Shown: piece after piece, positions 1 through 8,692 of the stretch
Layout of the letters: every line of letters begins with the position of its first letter
How positions within the stretch are numbered: position 1 is the stretch's first letter
NCBI GenBank assembly: GCA_037447655.1
Contig: JBBHKE010003217.1
Coordinates: 47,544 to 111,543, forward strand
Direction of reading: 5' to 3'
Length of the DNA: 64,000 nt
From: Zygnema cylindricum
Taxonomy: Eukaryota; Streptophyta; Zygnematophyceae; Zygnematales; Zygnemataceae
Translations under genes and position numbers: made by a program
Notes under the pieces: model-generated
Seen by the model: the letters and a program-made list of their open reading frames with translations, nothing else
What the model was told of the DNA's origin: nothing
Database searches by the model: none

Positions 1-194
1 ACTACTATTCGCGAGATACGTTTTTTTACAAAACCCCCTATCACTCACCTGCCAACCCCGCAGCTAGTTCAGAACCTTAGGGAGATCTCAAACCTCCTTC
101 ATCTAAGTGATCCTTTCTCCTAGGTGGAAGTTGCCTCCTTTGTTTCCTTACTCTCCACCACCTGTTTCCTTTCCTCTTCCTCTGCTGGTGTGGT

Positions 195-375
195 TATTGT
201 TGACCAAGTCACGTTTTTGCTACGGACTCAGGGGAGTCCAAGCTGCACAGGGGTGCAGTCAAATTGTCAGTTTGCCTTCTTGGGCAGAAGTGGTCGTGGC
301 TTAAAGTGGGTTAGTTAAACACTATCTAGAAGCTTCCTGTATTCTGTAGTCCAATGGAGGACACAGAATTGCACT
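195..375 (+). repeat. Plus-oriented LTR 3'-end fragment inside gag remnant
   Basis: The segment contains the hallmark GACTCAGGGGAGTCC, a following ACAGGGGTGCAGTC and the terminal GACACAGAATTGCA. These match the R/U5 region of the LTRs at 4920-5248 and 22790-22953. It lies opposite to the surrounding minus-strand gag. Only the 3' part of the LTR is present, so it is a truncated insertion or rearrangement. Confidence 0.6.
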
Positions 376-589
376 GAACCAGTTGTTATTGGTGTGGTCG
401 TCTCCTTCTCCTTTCCTTTGTCCACCACCTCTCATTCCTTTGTTTCCTCCGTTGAAGGTGGATCCTCTTTCCTAGTGAATCTACTTCCTCCAAACTCTAG
501 AGGGATTCCAAGACTTGATCGACGCCCCAACCGTCCACTCACTATCCCCCAAAACATTTTTTTGCATAGAGCGCTTATCATCATACTTT

Positions 590-737
590 CCCAGTATATG
601 AAGCCAGTTCCATTAAAGATTGGTACCCTAGAGGCTGGGCCCATAACCTGCAACTCTTACTTTTCCAGCATATGAAGCCAGTTCCATTAAAGATTGGTAC
701 CCTAGAGGCTGGGCCCATAACCTGAAACTCTGAGACC
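590..737. repeat. 74-bp tandem duplication of primer site plus gag start
   Basis: Two nearly identical units, about 590-663 and 664-737, each carry the primer site and the first gag codons of element E. The ATATGAAGCCAGTTCC motif begins at 596 and again at 670. The duplication probably arose by slippage or template switching near the primer site. Confidence 0.85.
708..722 (-). other. Primer-binding site, internal initiator-tRNA(Met) type (element E)
   Basis: Immediately after the LTR end (CAGAGTTTCA), the minus strand reads GGTTATGGGCCCAGC. This is complementary to the anticodon arm of eukaryotic initiator tRNA(Met) (GCUGGGCCCAUAACC), not to its 3' CCA end. Drosophila copia is known to prime from such a 5' half-tRNA. 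A second copy lies at 634-648 inside the tandem duplication. Confidence 0.8.
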
Positions 738-1771
738 TCCATAAGTTCTCAGAGTGAATAGCTTCTAAGAAGCCTCAAGGATAACTCTGACCCCTTTGTG
801 TTTGAGCAAGAACAAATGCCACATTGGCAGACAAAAACTTTGACCACCTTCACCCCTGTGAAGGCAAGACTCCCCTGAGTCGATAGAAAAAAGAATCTCT
901 GAATTTGATCCCCTGAGCAGTAAGTTATGGAGGGTCAAAGTTGACCTTTTGTACAGAAGCTCTTTGGGAGAGAGGGTCCTATCTCCTAATTTTTCTAAGT
1001 CCTATCTCTCTCACAGACTCTATCCACTGATATACGGAGCCAATCAAATTACACTTCTATACACAAAAGTACAGTTGCCGGTGTACTTTTTTTACGGACA
1101 ATATACGACATGCCTTAAATGTCGACACATGTCATATCCGGATTCGGTGCCGTAATCTCCAGAGATGCCACGATCCAATGTTATTTTGCCACGTGTCATC
1201 CGATGTGGGATGACCACAAACCGCCGAAATCCTCTTCCGCGATCTCGGCGTTAATTCCGGCCGTCTAATTAAATTCACATTAAATCGTAGCCGTAATAAA
1301 ACATGCGCGGGTATTCATTTTGCTAAAGAAATAAATGCGCGGTATTCGTTTCTTATCCGTACCGTAATCCGTACTTTTATATTACTGGATCTATGTCTCC
1401 CGTAAAACTGTTTCAATTAAATGAACTATCCTACATATTAATGTTTAACTAATTATCAAACCCGGTAGTACGTAACACTATGTCTAGACTTAACGGTTAA
1501 GCCTACCGGCTACCGGCTGCTTACCGTCCGGCATGTACCAAGATCAAATCCGGGGGTTAACACATATTCTTTTAGTAAATAACCCAACGGTAAATAAACT
1601 AATATATATATTTCCCGTAAACCTCTGGATAGCCTAGGTAGCCATGGCTCTAGCTTCCTCTTCAACTTCTCAGTGAATGCAACAGGTTTGAGAGTTCGAG
1701 AGAGAAGTTAGAAGTAGACTGCCTCGGCTTCTTGCTATATTTCTATTTAGATCTAGAAAATACTTTAAACA
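723..1771 (-). repeat. 5' LTR of copia element E
   Basis: Minus-strand LTR of about 1,049 bp. It begins TGTTTAAAGTATTTTCTAG at 1771, like the LTR starts at 4291 and 59513, and ends GAGTTTCA at 723 directly before the primer site. It shares the GACTCAGGGGAGTC block (about 880) and the CTCTCTCCCAAAGAGC leader (about 960-985) with the other LTRs of this family. The matching 3' LTR would lie left of the window. Confidence 0.75.
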
Positions 1772-2464
1772 GACCATTATTTACTACAGCACGCGCCACA
1801 CGATTTTTAAAATTTTTGGACGAGGGAGAGTCCTCGCTATTTTTCTCCGTACTCGTCACGGGCTATGCACGGAAAAAAACTTGCACAGAAAAAAACTTGC
1901 AGGGGTCTCAGACTTCCACTTGCATTCATGGGTCCTTCACATATTTTTTCGCCGTCGTCGCCTCTCCTCTCTCCCTCTCACACTATCGCTGGTATCTCAC
2001 ACTTTTTAGAATGAGACAAGACAATATTGGTATAAAATGAAAGATCATTAAAATTGTTATTTTTTGAATTTTTTAGGTTTTTATTTAATGGCAAATTGAG
2101 TGAGAAAAGTAGAAAAAGCGAAATCAGGAAACCATGGAGAAAAATTATTGAATCCGTGACGTCGATGTTGTCACAAGTGAGCGTGACGTCATAATGTCAC
2201 CAAACCCTACACATTTGCAATTTCACAAAAATCTAGACGTCTACAACTGTCGCTATTTTTGTTGGCGTCACTAATCGTCATAAGTTTAGTAGTCGCCTTC
2301 AATTGTCACAAGTTGTAATTACATCTACAACCGTCACATATTAAAGTTCCTATTTCACTTTCGCACATTGGGACGCTCTTCAAAGTAGTACGGAGAATCT
2401 TCACTATAGTCCATAATACTTTATCAAAGTACCGATTACATGGGGACGTACCCTAAGTCAAATG

Positions 2465-2785
2465 TCTCTCACAGTGGAGCTCACGTGAAGTGAGGAACTG
2501 CTTGCGGGCAACCATTTTATTTATATGTGGCTGCCGCAGTTTTGTTACAGTAAACCTGCGCCGGCCATGTGAATTGGTTTTTTTTTATGACGGTCGACGT
2601 TCGCAAGCGCGACACTTTTTTAACCGCCGTTACAATATTTCGCCAGTCAAATTTGTTCGACGGTTTGACCGTCAAATCTGAACTTAAAGGTACGTAGCTT
2701 GTACGAAACTATACTTCAAATGTACAATTTCTGACAGCTACCTTCGCGCAGCAAAAATCGTCTCTGCGATTAGCAATTCCATTTT
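2465..2785 (+). mobile_element. Single arm of foldback family FB2
   Basis: The segment runs from GTGGAGCTCACGTGAAG to GATTAGCAATTCC and matches the right arms at 39255-39534 and 51180-51498, including ATTTATATGTGGCTGCCGCAG and GACGGTCGACGTTCGCAAGC. The partner arm is missing, so it is a truncated copy lying inside FB1. Confidence 0.7.
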
Positions 2786-3480
2786 ATTTTTCCCCTGGCA
2801 TTGTTGTCCCGTGCGTATAATACGCACGAAACAAACGCGCAAATACTACGCAAGATACGCATTTAACGATGAAAAAAATGTTATTAAATGCGTACCTGAC
2901 TATTTAACCGTACATTCGTACATTTGCGTACTAATTTTCGTCATTTCAATACTTTTAGGGGGTTTGAGGAGTTTTAGGGTAAATTCTCGTGCGTTCTCAA
3001 ATATTTATGTTAAACAACCAATTATTATTCAAACATTTACGTACAGTGTCCGTATTTTTCCGTACTTTTGACGGTTATTATTTTGAGATTTTTAGGGTAC
3101 ATTTTCGTACTTTTCCGTATATTTCAGTTATACGGACTTACATTTTTCGTACATCTACGTACGACGTCCGTATATTTCAGTACTTTTAGGGTTAGTGATG
3201 GGGGGATTTTAGGGTGTTTAGGGTACTTCCCGTGCATTTCGTACATTCCGGTAAATTACAGTACAGCTGCCTTACATTATTCGTACTCCTAGGTTTTTTA
3301 GGGTACACATGTCGTACAACGATGTACATTTCCGTATGTTTTTCGTAAGTTTTTAGGATTTTTTAAGGATTTTTTAGGGTTAAGGGGACGGTTTTCGTAC
3401 GTTTTCGTACATCGTACAACGAAAACTAACGAACGGTATGAAAGTGACGAATACAACGTAGTTTTCGGAAAAAAGTCGAA
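2786..3480. repeat. GTAC- and TTTAGGG-rich interior of FB1
   Basis: No gene is recognised. By eye the tetramer GTAC occurs about twenty times between 2890 and 3420, mostly as CGTAC(A/T)TT. The heptamer TTTAGGG occurs eight times between 2955 and 3380, dispersed rather than tandem. Short ORFs here are compositional. Confidence 0.5.
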
Positions 3481-4285
3481 ATCCGTACGAATAGGAAAAC
3501 TATGCTTTACGCAAATATATGTACGGATAAGGCCGTGTCCCCAAGTAATCGATACTCTGAAGTATTTTGGACTCTAGTAAAGATTCTCCAAACTACCTTG
3601 AAGAGAGTCCCAATATGCAAAAATGAAATCCGAACTTTGACATGTGACGGTTGTAGACGTAGGTACAACTTTGTGACAGATGAAGACGACTACGAAACTT
3701 CCAACGATTGGTGACGCCAACAAAAACAGCGACAGTTGTAGACGTCTAGATTTTTGTAATTTTGTGACATTGTAGATGATTAGGGTTTTGTGACATTGTG
3801 ACGCCATGCTCACTTGCGACAACGTCGACGTCACAAATTCAATAAATTTCTGCCATGGCTATCCAATTTCGATTTTTTGACTTTTCTCACTCGAATTGCC
3901 ATAAAAGTATACCTAAAGGTAGTCAAAAGAAATATTTTTCAAATATCTTTCATTTCATACCAATACAGCAGTTCCTCATTCTCAAAAGTGTGAGATAAAG
4001 CGATAATGTGAGAGGGAGAGGGGAGAGGCGACGATGGCGCAAACTTTTTGCAAAGGACACATGAATGAAAATAGAGGTCCGAGACCCCTGCATATTTTTT
4101 TCCGTACATGTAAGTGTTTGTTTTATAGTACAAAAGTACAAATAACATGTCACAAAACGGCTTTACACTTGAAATTACATTCATATTTGATTCATTATAA
4201 ATTTGTAAGGAAAACAATACACGCGAACCTGGTCTCAAGGCTCAAACACATTTAAACGTCGACTATTTGAACACAGACTATAGCG

Positions 4286-5253
4286 GCTACTGTGAAAATT
4301 TGGGTATTTTCTAGGTCTGGATTTATTTTATTGTTTTGTCAGATGGTTTGTCTAAGTCATCGATACTTGTCGTAGTCGTTGGAAGACAAAGATAGCCATG
4401 GCTGCCTAAATTGCAAAGGAGACAGGTAGGAGGGGAGCTGCCTAAATAGCCAAGGAGACAGGATGAGGGGAAGTATGTCTAGGCGTTAACCAAACGTAGC
4501 CGGAAGGCACATGAATTGATCTTGGTACCTTCAGCCGAAGAGCGTACACTTATGACCCCCAACATTAATAATATAAATCCGGATATGTCTAATCCGGATG
4601 ACACGTGGCAACATCTTACTTGTTCACGGAATCTCCGGATCGCATGATAACAAATTCAAATGTGACAGATGTCACTGTTTTGGCCATATAGTACAAATAC
4701 CGTACATAAAGTACTCCGATACTTGTCCTTTCTTTTGGGTACAGTTTTGTGATTGGTCCGTACCTCAGTACTAGGGGGTTTAGAGAGGGATTTAGGACTT
4801 AGAATAATTTTAGTAGGTAGCCACCTCTCTCCCAGAGAGCATCTGTATAAATCGGCAAACTTTGTCATTTAATATCAATCAATTTACTCTACCATTTTCA
4901 GTGATTCTTTTTGCTGCGGACTCAGGGGAGTCCAGGATACATAGGGGTGTAGTCAGTCAGAGTTTTTGCCTACCAGGGTGGCTGCATTTCTAAGGGAAAG
5001 TCAAAGTGGGTGAATGTTTCCAAAACTCATATTCTAACTTTGCATTCTGTGGTGGAACTGAGCACACAGAAAGTCTTATTTCACAGGGGTGAAACTATAA
5101 TGGGTCTCTGATTGTCAAAGGGTCAGTCATTTGGGTTTATATCAACTTGGAGTCGGCACTATCTAGAGAAACTTCTTTTGGATCTGCGATTTCTGTGGGC
5201 AATGGAGCACATGCGATTTCTGTGGGCAATGGAGCACACACAGTTTCAGCTAC
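4286..5253 (+). mobile_element. Solo LTR of a copia element, 5-bp TSD GCTAC
   Basis: The LTR spans 4291-5248 (958 bp), starting TGTGAAAATTTGGG and ending CACACAGTTTCA. Perfect 5-bp target-site duplications GCTAC flank it at 4286-4290 and 5249-5253. It carries the family signature GACTCAGGGGAGTCC at about 4918 and the CTCTCTCCCAGAGAGC leader at about 4830. No gag or primer site follows, so the element was probably removed by LTR-LTR recombination. Near its 3' end a 25-bp unit (TGCGATTTCTGTGGGCAATG...) is tandemly duplicated at about 5185-5235. Confidence 0.9.
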
Positions 5254-5704
5254 ACTACGGAATGCGTGTCTATATTTGTTTTTTAATAAGCGTTAATGTT
5301 TTGTTGGTTTTGGGTCCTTTAACCCAAAATAGCTTAAACAACACACTTTGTGTCTTTAGACAAATAATTTATCTACGCTAATATAGATGTTAGTAAAAGA
5401 GCACCCAGAAAAACGCTATTAGTGATGTTATTGGTCGGAAATTAAAGAAACCGTACATGATCTTATATGATTTTTGACAAACCTTTGATTATTAGCTAAA
5501 TTACCCTCGTATAATAACCCTAAAAGGCGTCAACTATTGCGAACTAGCGAAAAAAATATAGTATCCAAATGAATTTTGCATGAGATTTTAATGGTTGTAC
5601 AATACTTCAGTCACCACGATACGAGACAAAAAAATTATCGTATGGCGCACCATTGAAAGGACCTCGATATGATGTAAATCACTATCCAATACGTTTATTA
5701 TAAT
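5254..5704. other. No recognised feature
   Basis: AT-rich intergenic sequence. I see no coding, repeat or RNA signal that I can support. Confidence 0.5.
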
Positions 5705-5712
5705 GTAATGAC

Positions 5713-6178
5713 TAGTGTTGTGTATCGGCAAGAAATTTATTGCGATAACACCGATACCGATAGGTATTGGTTATCGAACAGTTAGAGATCGCGATATATT
5801 GCTTCGAGACCAACAAATTTATTATCGGCGATAAGTATAAAAATATAATACGCTATACAATAGTACTTTAGGATATACTGTATTATATTTCTCACTGTAT
5901 ATAGCATGGCATGCCACGTGTAGCAATAAGTTCGTACTATGTGTAACTAAATAACGGTGGTTCAGTACGACGGAATAATTGTACAATTGTACGATAAAAA
6001 CTGCACAATTATCGGCGATAGCTATCGATACCGGTGTTATCGCGAAAAAAAGCTGATTATATCAGTTTTTTATTGGCGATAACACCAGTTTCGATAGCGT
6101 GCCAATATATCGACTATCGGCAAGCCAAAAAAAGGTACATATCGATTATCGGCAAAACCTTGCCGATACACAACACTA
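5713..6178. mobile_element. hAT-like MITE with 8-bp TSD
   Basis: The element starts TAGTGTTGTGTATCGGCAAG and ends in its inverse, CTTGCCGATACACAACACTA. The flanks GTAATGAC (5705-5712) and ATAATGAC (6179-6186) match at 7 of 8 positions. An 8-bp TSD and TAGTGTTG ends are typical of the hAT superfamily. The interior is full of ATCG-rich palindromes such as TATCGATACCGG. It has no transposase and is 466 bp long. Related copies lie at 47604-48429 and 52732-53048. Confidence 0.8.
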
Positions 6179-6186
6179 ATAATGAC

Positions 6187-6715
6187 ACTACTATATCAAG
6201 AAGTAAATTTTGGCTGGTTGAACGAGCTTTTATGCGGTAAGACACATAAGATGTTTTTTTCACTTTGTCAAAAAGGACCTTTCGTCTTTCAAAACTTGGA
6301 AGAGATATACATTGTCATATGAGCAAAAGACAAGTTGTTGGAGTTTCTCTTTCTAGGCTCTTAATAAGGCAATACCCGTTGAGAGTGTTAAGCAAAACTA
6401 TTGAAGACATAATGATCATTGGTTTTATGTCCGAAATCCATCGAAATGGCTTTATTGTGCTAACCTGTACAATACTCATTTTATATGAGTATTTTGCATA
6501 TAATTTTCATGTTCTATGAGCTAACAAAGTGTAGCGTTTTCGATAGTTTTGCCACATTAAACCTATGATTATGACTACAGATAAAAAATTATTGAAGCAC
6601 ATATGCTAAAAGTACAGTAGTATTGTTATCGTCTCGATTTTCTCACGATTTATCGCAATGTGAGATTTCCACCGCATTCTATCCTGAATTTTGACGTAAC
6701 TATAGACAATTACAT
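6187..6715. other. No recognised feature
   Basis: AT-rich sequence upstream of the transposase relic. It could contain a further decayed N-terminal part of that gene, but I could not align it. Confidence 0.4.
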
Positions 6716-7030
6716 GCTTTAGAGAAGCGTAAGAACATGAAATAAGCTAATGGCGAAATTGATACCCAGCATCCTGGTTATTTCGGTTCTCAAGATGCGT
6801 ATTACGTCGGATATCTTTAAGGTGTAGGCAAAGTGTATGCTCAAGTGTATATAGATACTTATGTAAGAGTAGCAGATGCCAAATGGTATGAGGATAAAAC
6901 AACATTACGGCAGCTGATATGCTTAATGATAGAATATTGCCTTGGTATGTGGAAGAGGATATCCCTATTTTATGTATACTGACAGATAGAGGTACAGAAT
7001 ATAAGGGCAACATAGAAAATTATGCTATTT
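6716..7030 (+). pseudogene. Relic of an IS481-type (bacterial-like) DDE transposase
   Basis: Frame 2 from about 6716 reads LEKRKNMK-stop-ANGEIDTQ, then HPGYFGSQDAYYVGYL-stop-GVGKVYAQ and IDTYVRVADAKWYEDKT. After a 1-nt deletion near 6905 it continues in frame 1 as AADMLNDRILPWYVEEDIP and LTDRGTEYKGN. Order and spacing match the catalytic core of bacterial IS481-family transposases (GEIETHHPGYLGSQDTFYVG; LNDRVLPFF; LTDRGTEYCG). The first two catalytic aspartates remain in the GSQD and LTDRG motifs. It is broken by two TAA stops and one frameshift. I see neither an N-terminal HTH nor the C-terminal catalytic Glu region. No terminal inverted repeats were found. Family call is good; origin (old eukaryotic IS481 lineage or bacterial transfer) is open. 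Confidence 0.7.
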
Positions 7031-7262
7031 TTTGTTCAGTAGTGTATATATTCTTTTTTGAAAAAGCTATACATGCGTTGTATGAAAAATGTTCGGAAGT
7101 CATGTTTGTGTGTGTGGCAACCATTGTTATTCATTTTTTTTTCGCGTGTCAGTGAGTGATGCATATTTGGGAGGGACGAGTAGAGGGAGGGAGGGAAAAG
7201 AGAAGGGTGGAGAGTGTGATTGTCCAACTACTCCAACACCGCACATGAATATTCAGTAAGCT

Positions 7263-7975
7263 CAAAAATTGTACACCAATACCGAAAAATTAAAGATATA
7301 TGGCCAGAGATGTCCCTCATCGTTCAGAATCATTTAGAAGAATGCCTAATGTGAAGCAATATCCACCACTGCCATGAAAATGTCAAGAAAATGTTAAATT
7401 ATGTTTAGAAATGTCAAAACATGTCCATAAATGTAAAAAAATGGCCATAAGTGTCTATAAATATCCTTTAATTTAGGCAATGTCAAGTAATGGCAAGCAA
7501 TATGCATCAATAATTCAATATGCAGCGATGTCTTGAAATGTCCAACAATGTCCACAAAATGTGAAGTAATGTCCATGTGTGAATGTTACGGCAATGTATC
7601 TCGATGAATCTCTAGAAATGTCCACCATGTCAAACAATGCCAAACAATGTTCATAAATGTGCATCAATGTGTCCGGAAATGTGAACTAATATCCATCAAT
7701 GTTTGGTCTAGAAATGTCCAGCAGTGTTTACCGATGTGCATCGATTTCCAGAAATTCCCAGAAATGTTTGAAAAATGGAAAGGAAATGTCCATCACTGTC
7801 CATAAATGTCTAGAAGTCCAGCACTATCAAGCAATGTCGAGCATGTGCATCAATGGCATAAAAAATGCAATTTCAATCAATGTCCATCAATATCAAGAAA
7901 ATGTTGAGCAATTTCCATGAATATTGGGAGATGTGTCCATAAATATCTGTCAATGCTCTCAATGTCAAGCAAATT
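7263..7975. repeat. Degenerate ~10-bp minisatellite (AATGTCCATC/AATGTCAAGC)
   Basis: Dozens of imperfect units of the form AATGTC(C/A)A(T/A)(A/C) run head to tail. The same minisatellite recurs at 14215-14650, also downstream of a copy of the desiccation-related gene's last exon. ORFs in this stretch are products of the repeat. Confidence 0.85.
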
Positions 7976-8692
7976 TGAAGGAAAAAAGACAAACAAGAGA
8001 GCAAAAAGATGAACAGGAAAACGAGAGGACCAGACAAAATAAGAGAAAGGAGAGGAATCTCGGAAAGGAGGGGAATTTCATTTTTTTTATTTCTTTAATT
8101 TTTTTAAAGAGTCTTCAGTTACCAAAGGTAATAGACCAAAAAGGTAAGAAAACACGAAATTTACATACAAAGAGGCAGCTTATAGGTACACGTTCCTTCA
8201 AAGAAAATTTAAAATGTCGCAAAACCAAACACAAAATTCCACAGTTCGAAAGGGTTACGGAGAAAACACACTCTAAAGAAGCTAAAACCAGAGTAAAAGT
8301 ACGAATAAAAATACTTTGATCTTACTATATTAAAAAACTGTACTAAAACCCTAAATCTTTCAAAATACACAGTAAAAATCCCTAAAAAGGTTTTCGACAG
8401 CCACCTTTCCTTCGACTTTTAGAAGATTTAAAGTTTTTAAAAGAAGTCCTCCGAAACATCAGAGATATAGCCCTTAAAGAATCAAGGGTAAAAGTAGAAT
8501 ACAGATCTTATCTAAATGTACAAAATTGAACGAAAACCATTCATTTCAAAACTAAGCAATTCTGTCCTCCGTCTTAAAAAAGAAGCTTCTTCAGTTATAT
8601 TATGGTACAGAGAGCCTCGGCACAGTCCCGCACTCTCTCCTTCCTCTGCCACTTTCCTCCCTCTCCCTCCTTAAACTTTCCCCTGCTCCCTC
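7976..8692. other. 3' flank and probable 3' UTR of the desiccation-related gene
   Basis: Non-coding sequence between the minisatellite and the stop codon of the minus-strand gene. About 8440-8700 is repeated at about 14905-15168 (shared CATCATAAATATAGCCCTTAA-type sequence), so it belongs to the duplicated block. A pyrimidine-rich tract lies at 8630-8700. Confidence 0.5.

Larger units (their letters stand above)
1..722 (-). pseudogene. Ty1/copia gag remnant of element E
   Basis: Read on the minus strand from the primer site at 722, the sequence encodes the start of a copia gag: VMGPASRVPIFNGTGFIYW, then WGIVSGR and FGGSRF. The same block order occurs in elements A (22960-23110) and C (61890-62040). 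A stop follows at about 432. Beyond about 390 the frame is broken by a plus-oriented LTR piece, and gag-like purine-rich sequence resumes at about 190 and runs off the left edge. Gag would form the particle that packages element RNA. Family assignment is firm; it is non-functional as seen. Confidence 0.75.
1785..4165. mobile_element. Long-terminal-inverted-repeat foldback element FB1
   Basis: About 1800-2450 is repeated in inverted orientation at about 3530-4125. Matching landmarks are the CTCTCCCTCTCACACTATCGC tract against the reverse of 3995-4030, TCTAGACGTCTACAACTGTCG (2232) against 3735-3755, and GATTACATGGGGACG (2436) against CGTGTCCCCAAGTAATC (3534). No transposase ORF is visible. The interior holds an FB2 arm and a GTAC-rich tract. 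Outer ends are approximate because no clear TSD was found. A further single arm lies at 16110-16815. The superfamily is uncertain. Confidence 0.65.

Noticed and set aside
7263-7975. CRISPR-like array
   Set aside because: The repeats are about 10 bp, imperfect and without spacers, in a eukaryotic context. It is a minisatellite.
7924-8319. 131-codon plus-strand ORF rich in Lys/Arg/Glu
   Set aside because: It starts in the minisatellite and continues into A-rich 3' flanking sequence. Composition explains it, and the duplicated block at 14690 does not preserve the frame.
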